A stretch of DNA of 40,993 bases from positions 1 through 40,993 of the IMG/VR virus record IMGVR_UViG_3300036832_001218; one strand, given 5' to 3'. The notes under the pieces are model-generated. The model was not told the DNA's origin. It did no database searches and saw only the letters and a program-made list of their open reading frames with translations. Positions 5,702 through 13,733 of this stretch are shown piece by piece. Each line of letters opens with the position of its first letter. Positions within the stretch are counted from its first letter, which is position 1. The DNA comes from a virus. The translations under genes were made by a program, and so were the position numbers.

Positions 5702-8583
5702 GGATCTCAGAACGGCTCGCCTTCGCCGCCGACCGCAAGCCGGTGCTGGACCGGGCCGAGTCACAGGTCGCCGACGCGGTCAAGCGCGGCCTGGACCGCT
5801 GGCCGGCGCGCGGCTGGACACTGCCCATCATCGACGCCGCCACCACCCTGTACCGCGACACCTTCCGCGACGAGCACGGCGGCCCGGACCACCCGAACCT
5901 GGACGAGCAGATCAGCGGCTACCGCACCGCGCTGATCCGCAACCTGGCCAAGGTCGACAGCGAACCCACCGACACCACCCAGGCCGCGGTCACCCGGATG
6001 GTGGCCACCTCCGCCGTCAACGCCGCCACCACCTTCGCCGCCACCGTGGAGGAGAAGGACATGGTGCTGGAGTGGGTCACCATGCACGACGACAAGGTGC
6101 GCGAGACCCACGCCGAGGTGGACGGCCAGCGGGTGCCGGCCGGGCAGGAGTTCACCGTCGGCGGGCAGCAGATGCCCTACCCGGGTTTCCCGGTGGGCGA
6201 CCCGGCGCTGTGGATCAACTGCCGCTGCCTGGCCCGGCCCGACCTGGTCGGCAACGCCGCGCTGCTGGCCGCCGCCGACGGTGGCAAACCCTGCGTCGTG
6301 GTGGCGCTGCCGACAGCCGACGACCCGGTGAACCAGGTGTCCTCCGAACCGGCCGCGCACGCCACCCTGCTCTACCTCGGCATCGACCCGGCGCCGGACC
6401 AGCTGTCCGCCGCGCAGGACGAACTGGGCACCGCCGCGCAGCGGCTGGCCCCGTTCGCCGACCCGGTGAACGGGCGCGGCACCCTGGGTGCGGATCAGGC
6501 CGACGTCGTCATGCTGGACGCCCAGCACCTGGCCGAGGTCCGGGCCGCCCTGTTGGCCCAGCCGGCGCTCGCTGGGCTGCACCAGGCCGCCGAGCAGTTC
6601 CCCACCTGGATCCCGCACGTCACCCTCGGCTACCCGCAGGCACCGGCCACCGGCGACCCGCCGGGGCAGATCGGCTTCGACCGGCTGGCGCTGTGGAACG
6701 GTGCCGAGCAGACCGAGTACCCGCTGGAGGCGACCATGCCCACCGCAGCAGCAGCCGAGACCGAGCAGCAGCAGCCGCCGATCACCGTCCCTGACCCGAT
6801 CCCGTGGCACGGCGTGCTGGCACCGGAGGGCGTCGCCTCCGGCGACAAGCGCCGGTTCGCCGCCGGCGCGCTGCGCAACCGCGACCTGCCGCTGCCGCTG
6901 ACCTGGCAGCCGGCCACCGCCGACCGGCACGGCGGCGCGATCACCGTCGCCCAGATCGAGAACATCGCCCGCGACGGCGACCTCATCAAGGCCGACGGGC
7001 ACTTCCTGCAGTCGGTGCCCGAGGCCGACCAGGTGATCGGGATGTGCGCCGAGATGGGCAAGATGGGAGTGTCGGTCGACCTGGACGACGCCACCTTCGA
7101 CCTGGACGAGGAGACCGGCCAGGTCACCTTCTCCGACGCCCGGATCTCCTCCGCCTCGATCGTGGCGATCCCGGCGTTCACCGAGGCGTTCATCGCGCTC
7201 GGCTCCTGGGCGGACTCGGCCGCGATGGTCGCCGCCGGCTGCCCGTGCGACGGGCCGGAGTTCGCGACCATCGACGAGAAGCCGTGGTCGAACTACTCCG
7301 AGTCCGACTACAGCCCGCAGCAGTGGCACGATGCCTGCCTGATCCACCTGCACTCCGGTGACCCCACCAACAAGGCGGACTGCAAGCTGCCGGTCCGCAC
7401 CCCGGCCGGCACGATCAACCGGGCCGGGGTGCACGCCGCCGCATCCGCGCTGGCCGGTGGCCGCGGCGGGGTGGACGCGCCCGCGTCGGAGAAGTCCTCG
7501 GCGAAGGCGGCGCTGCGCGGACTGTACAAGCAGCTGGGCGAGACGCCGCCGGACTCGATCGCGATGTCCGCCGAGGAGGCCGAGGCCGAGGCGTTCGACC
7601 GGGGACCGGGCTGGGTCACCGACCCGAAGGCGACCAAGCGCATCCACGACTACTGGATGCCCGGCCACCCGGGCGGGGACAAGATCGGCTGGGGCAGGGG
7701 CGGCGACTTCAACCGCTGCCGCGAGCAGGTCGGCGAGGAGATCGGCGAGTCCTCACCCGCGAAGCTGCGCTTCATCAACCAAATCTGCGCCCAGTGGCAC
7801 CACGACGCGCTCGGCTTCTGGCCGTCCACCCACCGCAAGATGATCCGCGAGGGGGTGTCCTCCTCGGCGGTCAGCCTGACCGCGTCCGCCGCCTGGACCT
7901 ACCCGGCGGAGTTCTTCGGCAACCCGCAGCTGGACGTCTACACCCCGATGACGATCACCGACGACGACCGGATCTTCGGCCACCTGTGCAAGTGGGACTC
8001 CTGCCATGTGGCGTTCCCGAAGATGTGCGTCAGCCCGCCGCACTCGGCCTCCGGCTACGCCTACTTCCTGCTCGGGCTGGCGCCCACCGACGCCGGCGGC
8101 TACCTGCCGTCGGGGGTGGTCTCGCTCGGCGGCGGGCACGCCAACGGCGACCTCGGTTTCCGGGCGGCGCTGGCCCACTACGACAACGTTGCCACCGCGG
8201 TCGCCGACATCACCGTCGGCGAGGACGACATCGGGATCTGGTACTCCGGCGGGATGCGCCCCACCACCACCGCCGAACAGCGGCAGGAGCTGCTGGCCTC
8301 CAAGCTGTCCGGCGACTGGCGCGAGATCGGCGGCGACTGGGAGCTGATGGCCGCCGCCGCGGTGAACGTGCCCGGCTTCCCGAACCCGCGGATCGGTGTC
8401 GTCAACGGCCGCCAGGTGTCCCTGGTCGCGGCCGGCATCCCGGCCGAGCCGCCGACCGTGGACATGCTGGTGAGCCTGGCGATCCAGGCGCTGGACCGGC
8501 GGGCCCGGATGCGCGAACTGGCCGCCGCCACCCACACCACCGCGGCGGACCGGATGGCCGCACTGGCTGGAAGACTGGCTTAG
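5698..8583 (+). CDS. MuF-like / 2H phosphoesterase / capsid maturation protease fusion
   Basis: The 961-residue polyprotein has several head-morphogenesis parts. Residues about 120-185 carry a MuF-like motif (HDDKVRETH, then a DPALWINCRC segment). Residues about 205-345 carry two H-x-T signatures, His221-Ala-Thr223 and His307-Val-Thr309, typical of the 2H phosphoesterase (LigT/2'-5' RNA ligase) fold. Residues about 365-510 look like an HK97/S78-type prohead protease, with candidate catalytic His411 and Ser459 and the conserved ISSASIVAIPAF end. A GTINRAGVHAAASALAGGRG module and a long C-terminal domain (FGHLCKWDSCHVAF) follow, as seen in other actinophage proteases. The ATG overlaps the portal stop. 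The TAG stop is supplied by palindrome copy 5. Confidence 0.8.
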   Translation: MRISERLAFAADRKPVLDRAESQVADAVKRGLDRWPARGWTLPIIDAATTLYRDTFRDEHGGPDHPNLDEQISGYRTALIRNLAKVDSEPTDTTQAAVTRMVATSAVNAATTFAATVEEKDMVLEWVTMHDDKVRETHAEVDGQRVPAGQEFTVGGQQMPYPGFPVGDPALWINCRCLARPDLVGNAALLAAADGGKPCVVVALPTADDPVNQVSSEPAAHATLLYLGIDPAPDQLSAAQDELGTAAQRLAPFADPVNGRGTLGADQADVVMLDAQHLAEVRAALLAQPALAGLHQAAEQFPTWIPHVTLGYPQAPATGDPPGQIGFDRLALWNGAEQTEYPLEATMPTAAAAETEQQQPPITVPDPIPWHGVLAPEGVASGDKRRFAAGALRNRDLPLPLTWQPATADRHGGAITVAQIENIARDGDLIKADGHFLQSVPEADQVIGMCAEMGKMGVSVDLDDATFDLDEETGQVTFSDARISSASIVAIPAFTEAFIALGSWADSAAMVAAGCPCDGPEFATIDEKPWSNYSESDYSPQQWHDACLIHLHSGDPTNKADCKLPVRTPAGTINRAGVHAAASALAGGRGGVDAPASEKSSAKAALRGLYKQLGETPPDSIAMSAEEAEAEAFDRGPGWVTDPKATKRIHDYWMPGHPGGDKIGWGRGGDFNRCREQVGEEIGESSPAKLRFINQICAQWHHDALGFWPSTHRKMIREGVSSSAVSLTASAAWTYPAEFFGNPQLDVYTPMTITDDDRIFGHLCKWDSCHVAFPKMCVSPPHSASGYAYFLLGLAPTDAGGYLPSGVVSLGGGHANGDLGFRAALAHYDNVATAVADITVGEDDIGIWYSGGMRPTTTAEQRQELLASKLSGDWREIGGDWELMAAAAVNVPGFPNPRIGVVNGRQVSLVAAGIPAEPPTVDMLVSLAIQALDRRARMRELAAATHTTAADRMAALAGRLA

Positions 8584-8592
8584 TCCACTAAG
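8579..8592 (+). repeat. Palindromic junction repeat, copy 5 (CTTAGTCCACTAAG)
   Basis: A consensus copy. Its TAG (8581-8583) is the stop codon of the protease fusion, and GGAACGGAG follows directly at 8594-8602. Confidence 0.9.
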
Positions 8593-8613
8593 CGGAACGG
8601 AGTAAAGGGGGCG

Positions 8614-8775
8614 ATTGTCATCGGCTGTGGCTGTGGGGGTACCAAGACCGGGACGCTGACCTACGTGTACACCAACGCGGCGGGCCGGACCACGGTGTAC
8701 CGGACCGAGATCGAGGCGAAGGCCGCGGTGCTGCGCGGCGGCGGCTCCTACACCACCGCGGCGAGTGCGCGATGA
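8614..8775 (+). CDS. Small Cys-Gly head-region protein, non-canonical ATT start
   Basis: The frame encodes about 53 residues beginning Val-Ile-Gly-Cys-Gly-Cys-Gly-Gly, followed by LTYVYTNAAGRTTVYRTEIEAKAAVLRGGGSY. This pattern of a CGCG start, a YVYT strand and a TEIEAKAA helix is familiar from small proteins in the head operon of actinophages. No ATG, GTG or TTG opens it in frame; ATT 8614 lies 3 bases after AGGGG and is the likeliest start. Its TGA overlaps the next ATG, which supports the frame. The function is unknown; a minor head or connector protein is possible. Confidence 0.6.
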   Translation: MVIGCGCGGTKTGTLTYVYTNAAGRTTVYRTEIEAKAAVLRGGGSYTTAASAR

Positions 8776-8930
8776 CCGACGAGCAGCGCCCGGAACAGCG
8801 CGACCCGGGCGACGTGCACCGGCTGAAGCCGCCGGACTGGTTCCTCAGCCTGGACGGGCCGGAGCCGGGCCGCCGGTTGCGTGAGGACGAGCAGCCGGAC
8901 ACCGATTCGGAGAACGGGACGGACGACTGA
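8772..8930 (+). CDS. Small charged hypothetical protein
   Basis: The 52-residue product starts at ATG 8772 within an ATGA overlap with the previous gene. It is highly charged, with a central LKPPDWFLSLDGPEPGRRLRED segment and an acidic tail. The composition suggests a flexible adaptor or an unstructured protein. No family is recognised with confidence. The tight overlap with the gene before and the one-base gap after it support a real gene. Confidence 0.55.
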   Translation: MTDEQRPEQRDPGDVHRLKPPDWFLSLDGPEPGRRLREDEQPDTDSENGTDD

Positions 8931-8931
8931 C

Positions 8932-9765
8932 GTGACCGAATATGCGCCAGTGGCGATCCAGGGGCTGTTCAACTCCATCCACGCCGCCATCCCACAGGCG
9001 CTGATGGGCGGCATCCTCGGCGACGCCGCCCACACCTACGGCTACCACCGGGGCCGCAACTACGTGCCGTCCTCGGACTACTCGGTGCAGCTGGCCGAGG
9101 ACCGGGCGGGTGACGGCGAGGCGGCCAGCGCGCTGGACCTGTCCTGGTCGGATGCGTCCTGGCAGTACACCGTCAGCCAGCGGCTGCTCGCCGCCAAGAA
9201 CGACTCGCGGATGTCGGCCTGCCGGGAGTTCTACGGCTCCACCGACGGGCGCACCGTCTGCGGCTGGGACTACTACGGCGGCTACGCCGTCACCTCGGAC
9301 GACAGCCACCTGTGGCACATCCATCTGTCGATCCTGCGCAAGCACGCCACCGACGCGGCCGCTCTCGACGGCATCGCCCAGGTCATCACCGGCGGCGGCA
9401 GCCCGCCGCCCAGCGGAGGGGATTGGTTCGACATGGCAACGACGGAAGACCTGAAGACGGCGGTGCGTTCGGTGCTCAACGAGGGCACCGCGTCCGGCCA
9501 GAAGAACTGGGCCGGGACCAACCAGGCGATCCTGGGGACCGCGCAGAGCATCGTCAACCAGAACAACGCGCTGAAGGGCCAGGTCAGCGCCATGCAGAAC
9601 ATGCTGATGTTCGGCGACGGTAAGGACGTCGCACCGGGCAGTGACACCCACCCGTGGAACCTGAAGGTGGTCCGGCAATACTGCCTGGACATCCTGGCCG
9701 CGATCGACGCGCTGGAGGTCCCCGGCGGCGGCTCCGGGGACGGCTCGCACTCCCACAACAACTGA
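8932..9765 (+). CDS. M15/VanY-like zinc peptidase (putative virion or lysis peptidase)
   Basis: The 277-residue protein starts at GTG 8932, one base after the previous stop. The N-terminal half carries the spaced ligands of LAS/M15-type peptidases: His39 in YHRGRN, Asp69 in SALDLSW, and His129-x-His131 in SHLWHIHLS (His126 nearby). Such enzymes cut peptidoglycan stem peptides at D-Ala or L-Ala/D-Glu bonds. The C-terminal half is a helical segment rich in Asn/Gln (TNQAILGTAQSIVNQNN), then a Gly/Ser/His-rich end. Endolysins are usually found in a lysis cassette, but this one lies in the head operon, so a virion-associated role is possible. The substrate is inferred from family only. Confidence 0.55.
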   Translation: MTEYAPVAIQGLFNSIHAAIPQALMGGILGDAAHTYGYHRGRNYVPSSDYSVQLAEDRAGDGEAASALDLSWSDASWQYTVSQRLLAAKNDSRMSACREFYGSTDGRTVCGWDYYGGYAVTSDDSHLWHIHLSILRKHATDAAALDGIAQVITGGGSPPPSGGDWFDMATTEDLKTAVRSVLNEGTASGQKNWAGTNQAILGTAQSIVNQNNALKGQVSAMQNMLMFGDGKDVAPGSDTHPWNLKVVRQYCLDILAAIDALEVPGGGSGDGSHSHNN

Positions 9766-9767
9766 CC

Positions 9768-10148
9768 ATGAACACCGCTCCAGCGGTCCGGGTCGGCAAG
9801 GCGGCCGCGACGACCATCACGGCGCTGCCGATGACGGTCAACCTGGACCTCTACGCCGGCGACGACTTCTACCTGGACCTGACCGTCACCAACCCGGACG
9901 GCACCGCCGCCGACCTGTCCACCGCGGTGGCCACCGCGCAGGTCCGGGCCAAGGCCACCGACCCCGACCCGCCGCTGGCCGCCTTCGTCGCCACCATTAC
10001 CGGCAACGTGATCCGCCTGCACCTGGCCTCGACGGCCTCCCAGCAGCTGACCGGCCCCGCGGTGTGGGACTGCCAGGTCGCCACCCCCGACATCACCACA
10101 CTGGCCGCGGGCACGGTGACGATGTCCGGGGATGTCACCCGGCCATGA
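9768..10148 (+). CDS. Beta-rich virion protein (BppU-like domain)
   Basis: The 126-residue protein has NLDLYAGDDFYLDLTVTNPDGTAADLS, followed by a strand-rich body ending in WDCQVATPDITTLAAGTVTMSGDVTR. This matches the beta-sandwich pattern of domains found at the N-terminus of lactococcal phage baseplate protein BppU and in many short actinophage structural proteins. It probably decorates or anchors fibres. It overlaps the next gene (ATGA), a collagen-like protein, so the two are probably made together and may interact. Confidence 0.55.
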   Translation: MNTAPAVRVGKAAATTITALPMTVNLDLYAGDDFYLDLTVTNPDGTAADLSTAVATAQVRAKATDPDPPLAAFVATITGNVIRLHLASTASQQLTGPAVWDCQVATPDITTLAAGTVTMSGDVTRP

Positions 10149-11863
10149 CCGAGCCGTCGTTCGACCCGCCGCTGCAGGCGAGCGTCTCGCTGCCGGCCAG
10201 GCCCAGCGTCGGCGCGGTCACCGCGTCGATCAAACAGGTGCAGGTCACCCCGCTGACCCCGCAAGCCACGGTGACGTTCGGCGGTCCACCAGGTCCGACC
10301 GGACCGCCGGGGCCAACCGGACCAGCTGGGCCCGCCGGTCCGACGGGTCCTGCCGGGCCGCCCGGCACCGGGGTCGGTTTCCCCGACGCCGTCGACTGGA
10401 CCGGCACCGCCAACACCGCCGACGACGCGACCAGCTCCGGGCTGTACTACCTCACCGCGACCCAGGCCGGGATCGACTACGCCGCTGCCGAGACCGGCTC
10501 GACGGTGGATGACGACTCCGGCATCCTGCAGGTCTACGTGATCCACCGGCCGTCGGCGTCCGAGTGGGACGTCAGTCAGACCTGGCTGCCGGCGTCCGGT
10601 GATTCCTGGGCCGAGGTCTGGCAGCGCTCCGGCTACTCCAGCGACAACGTCTACTGGAACTTCTCGATCTGGCGACCGGCGTACTACGTCCCGCTGAGCT
10701 ACATCGCCGACTTCGATGTGCTCGACCTCGCCGGGACCTTCTACGCCTCCGGCAACGTCACCAACGGACCCGGCCCATCCCATTCAGGCACCCTGGTGGT
10801 GTCGATCGCCCAGCAGGACGTGACCGGCAACGCCCAGCTGCAGTCCCAGCTGTGGACCGACCTGACGACCGGTGACGTCTGGAGCCGGGCGACCTACGCC
10901 GCACCGGGCGGCTGGACGCCCTGGACCCAGCTCAACGGCGGTGGCAGCGGTGGTGTCGCCGAGGGCGTCATCGACTTCAACTGGACCGGCAGCAGCTACC
11001 AGCCGTCGTCGCTGCTGGGCGACACCAGCGGCAGGAACAAGCGCTTCGTCGGGCCGACCAACCCGCATTCGGTCACCGGTGTGGCACTGGCGCCCTACGA
11101 CGAGTGGCGGCAGTTCGTCTCCGCCGGACCGGCGGTGTACTCGGGCTGGGACTCCGGTCCGCCGAGCATCACCTTCGAGGGTGCCGGTGACACCGCCGAC
11201 TACGTGCTCGGCACGGTGTTCACGACCTCGCGTTCCGGTCAGTCGTTGCGCGGCGGCCGGTTCTGGGTGGACCGGGCCGCGCCGACCGCCAAGCTCACCT
11301 CGGTCGGGCTGATGTTCTCGCTCTGGGACGTCCAGGCCAACGGCTACGCGCACAACCTGCTGGCCCAGACGCCGGTGGCCTACTTCCCCAACCTGGGCAA
11401 CACCCCCAACACCCCGGGTTGGGCGGAGATCAACCTGCTCGCCGACTACGCGCTGACACCGGGCATGTTCTACGTCATCGCGGTGCACCAGCCGGGCGGC
11501 CTGTACTCGGCGACGGCGATGCTGTTCGCCAACGCCGACCTGGCAGCGCCCTCCGGTGCTGCCGGGCTGGTCTTCCCGCAGAGCCAGGGCACCCCCGGGG
11601 CCGCGCACTGGAACGGCCAGTTCTACAACGGCTCCTACGCGGTGAACCCGCCGAACTCGGACTTCAACGCCACCTGGTACGGGGTGGACGCCAAGCTGTA
11701 TGACACCACCCTGGTCGGCGCGAACACCGACCTGATCTGGGACGGCACCGGCTGGAACACCCAGCAGGCGTACCCGATCGGCGGCGGTCTGCTCTACGTC
11801 GCCGACGGCGAGCTGCGGTTCCGCGGCGGCAGCGGCACCGAGACCGTCATCGCACCGGCCTGA
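10145..11863 (+). CDS. Collagen-like minor structural protein
   Basis: The 572-residue protein starts at ATG 10145 within the previous stop. A Gly-X-Y collagen-like run of about ten triplets spans residues 47-76 (GPPGPTGPPGPTGPAGPAG and on), which should form a trimeric triple helix. A long beta-rich region follows, including a segment resembling DUF4082-type modules (DYVLGTVFTTSRSGQSLRGG). It ends with a short trimer-tip-like repeat (LLYVADGELRFRGGSG). The layout suggests a head fibre or decoration spike, since it lies before the major capsid gene. A second, unrelated collagen-like fibre lies at 27061-29301. Confidence 0.7.
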   Translation: MTEPSFDPPLQASVSLPARPSVGAVTASIKQVQVTPLTPQATVTFGGPPGPTGPPGPTGPAGPAGPTGPAGPPGTGVGFPDAVDWTGTANTADDATSSGLYYLTATQAGIDYAAAETGSTVDDDSGILQVYVIHRPSASEWDVSQTWLPASGDSWAEVWQRSGYSSDNVYWNFSIWRPAYYVPLSYIADFDVLDLAGTFYASGNVTNGPGPSHSGTLVVSIAQQDVTGNAQLQSQLWTDLTTGDVWSRATYAAPGGWTPWTQLNGGGSGGVAEGVIDFNWTGSSYQPSSLLGDTSGRNKRFVGPTNPHSVTGVALAPYDEWRQFVSAGPAVYSGWDSGPPSITFEGAGDTADYVLGTVFTTSRSGQSLRGGRFWVDRAAPTAKLTSVGLMFSLWDVQANGYAHNLLAQTPVAYFPNLGNTPNTPGWAEINLLADYALTPGMFYVIAVHQPGGLYSATAMLFANADLAAPSGAAGLVFPQSQGTPGAAHWNGQFYNGSYAVNPPNSDFNATWYGVDAKLYDTTLVGANTDLIWDGTGWNTQQAYPIGGGLLYVADGELRFRGGSGTETVIAPA

Positions 11864-11978
11864 CCGCTTCCCGCCTGCCGCGGATCGGCGTAGCCTCCGC
11901 CACAGGAATCGTCCACTGGTCTAGGCACCGGTGACAGGACTGTGCTACGCGCGTCCGCACCGGAACGAGGAGACCATC
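11864..11978 (+). promoter_or_regulatory. 115-base leader upstream of the major capsid gene
   Basis: This is the longest gap in the head operon. It contains an imperfect stem (GTCC-ACTGG ... CCGGT ... GGAC, about 11911-11940). The piece GTCCACT-GGTCTAGG looks like a decayed half of the junction palindrome. No clear promoter is seen. High capsid output would favour an RNA processing or promoter element here, but this is inference. Confidence 0.25.
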
Positions 11979-13661
11979 GTGGACATCGAGATCCCCGAAT
12001 CCTTCGCCGACCTCAGTGACGAGCAGCTGGCCGAACTGCACCAGCAGGTGCGCCAGGCGCTGTCCGAGCTGGTCAACGCGGAGAACCCCACCATCCCCCA
12101 GGTCGAGGAAGCCGAAGCACTCGCGGTGCAGCTCGACCGGGTCGAGAACGAAGTCACCAGCCGCGGCGCCGCAGCCGCCGCCCTGAACAGCCGGGTGGGC
12201 AGACTGCGCGACCGGTTCAGCAACACCCCGGTCCGCGGGTCCAACCCGAACGACGACACCAACAACGACGAGGAGCAGGAAGGCGAGCCGTCCAACGACG
12301 TCGAAGAGGCCAAGCCCGGCTCGGCCAAGAGCGTCGCCGCGTCGACCGAGCCGCAGCCCGACCCGCCGCCCGAGCCGCCGCCGGCACCCGAGCAGCGCCG
12401 CAAGTTCTCCGTCGACATCCATGTACCCCGGCCCGAGGTGCCGACAAACCAGCCGCGGGTGGCGATCACCGCGGCCGCCGACGTGCCCGAGTTCGCCACC
12501 GGCTCCGACATCCCCGACCTGCGCGGGGTCACCAAGGCGCTCATCAACCGGATGAAGAACTTCCGGCCGCCCAACGGCGACGGGATGTCGGAGGATCTGC
12601 GCCACTACGGCGTGGCCAGCTTCCGGGTGGACTACCCCGAAGACCTCACCATCGACGTGGCCGACACCGACCGGGCGCTGGAGATCCTGCGGCACGCCGG
12701 CGATGAGAGCCGGCTGCCCGGCAAGTCGCTGACCGCCTCCGGCGGCTGGTGCGCGCCGAGCGAGGTCATGTACGGCTTCTGCTCCGGCGAGACGCTGGAG
12801 GGCATCCTGTCCATTCCCGAGGTGAACGTCACCCGCGGTGGTATCAAGTTCACCTCCGGGCCGGACTTCTCCTCGATCTACTCCAACGTCGGCTTCTGCC
12901 AGACCGAGGCGCAGGCGATCTCCGGCACCGCCAAGACCTGCTACGAGGTGCCCTGCCCGAACTTCACCGACATCCGCCTCGACGCCTGCGGGCTGTGCAT
13001 CAAGGCGCCGATCCTCACCAACGCCGCCTACCCGGAGCTGGTGCAACGCTGGGTCACCGGCGGCATGATCGCCCACCAGCACAAGATGAACGCCAAGGTG
13101 CTCAACGCGATGGTGACGGCGGCCGGTGCCGCGCTCGCGCCGACCGACCTGACCTCCACCGCGCAGAACACCCTCGGCTACCTGGAGCTGATCGCCGACG
13201 GCGTCCGCGACAACTACCGCTTCGGCATCACCTCCACGATGGAGGTGGTCGTGCCGTTCTGGGTCAAGGGCGCGATCCGCTCCGACCTGGCGATCCGGAT
13301 GGGTCGCGACACTGCGGCCGTCACCGACGCCGACATCGCGGCCGAGTTCGCCAACCGGCACCTGAACGTGTCCTTCGTCTACGACTGGCAGGACCTGACG
13401 CTGGGTGCGCTGCACTACCCGACCACGTTCACCGCGCTGGTCTACCCGGCCGGCACGTTCGTCAAGGGCACCGCCGACGTCATCAACCTCAACGCGGTCT
13501 ACGACGCGGCGTCGCTGGTGACCAACATCTACACGGCGCTGTTCTACGAGCAGGGCATCCTGATCGCGCAGATGTGCTACAAGGCGTTCGCGGTCACCGT
13601 CCCGGTCTGCTCCTCCGGCCACACCGGCACGGCGAACGTCGCCGCCTGCATGACCTCCTGA
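11979..13661 (+). CDS. Major capsid protein with N-terminal scaffold-like region
   Basis: The 560-residue protein starts at GTG 11979 behind GAGGAG; an upstream in-frame start at 11931 lacks a ribosome site. Residues 1-90 are charged and helical (LSDEQLAELHQQVRQALSELV), followed by an acidic, Pro-rich linker (about 100-140). This is the form of a delta/scaffold domain that is usually removed by the prohead protease. The remainder looks like an HK97-fold capsid protein (LEGILSIPEVNVTRGGIKF ... WVKGAIRSDLAIRMGRD). It carries about ten cysteines, many in its middle third. Position after portal and protease supports the call. Confidence 0.85.
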   Translation: MDIEIPESFADLSDEQLAELHQQVRQALSELVNAENPTIPQVEEAEALAVQLDRVENEVTSRGAAAAALNSRVGRLRDRFSNTPVRGSNPNDDTNNDEEQEGEPSNDVEEAKPGSAKSVAASTEPQPDPPPEPPPAPEQRRKFSVDIHVPRPEVPTNQPRVAITAAADVPEFATGSDIPDLRGVTKALINRMKNFRPPNGDGMSEDLRHYGVASFRVDYPEDLTIDVADTDRALEILRHAGDESRLPGKSLTASGGWCAPSEVMYGFCSGETLEGILSIPEVNVTRGGIKFTSGPDFSSIYSNVGFCQTEAQAISGTAKTCYEVPCPNFTDIRLDACGLCIKAPILTNAAYPELVQRWVTGGMIAHQHKMNAKVLNAMVTAAGAALAPTDLTSTAQNTLGYLELIADGVRDNYRFGITSTMEVVVPFWVKGAIRSDLAIRMGRDTAAVTDADIAAEFANRHLNVSFVYDWQDLTLGALHYPTTFTALVYPAGTFVKGTADVINLNAVYDAASLVTNIYTALFYEQGILIAQMCYKAFAVTVPVCSSGHTGTANVAACMTS

Positions 13662-13680
13662 TGAGATTCCGGCCCGGTTG

Positions 13681-13694
13681 CTTAGTCCACTAAG
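13681..13694 (+). repeat. Palindromic junction repeat, copy 6 (CTTAGTCCACTAAG)
   Basis: A consensus copy 19 bases after the capsid stop and 39 bases before the next start. Confidence 0.9.
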
Positions 13695-13733
13695 CGGCCG
13701 GGCCAGCCGGTCCGTCAGAGAGGAAGGTGACCG

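Noticed and set aside
3809-5764. Long minus-strand open frame under the portal gene
   Set aside because: Antisense shadow with repetitive Gly/Val/Arg/His composition. The portal on the plus strand has clear family features.
10135-10416. Minus-strand Gly-Pro-rich frame near the collagen-like gene
   Set aside because: A mirror image of the collagen-like repeat, not a separate gene.
11931-11979. Upstream start at 11931 for the major capsid gene
   Set aside because: No ribosome site precedes it, while GTG 11979 follows GAGGAG at good spacing.
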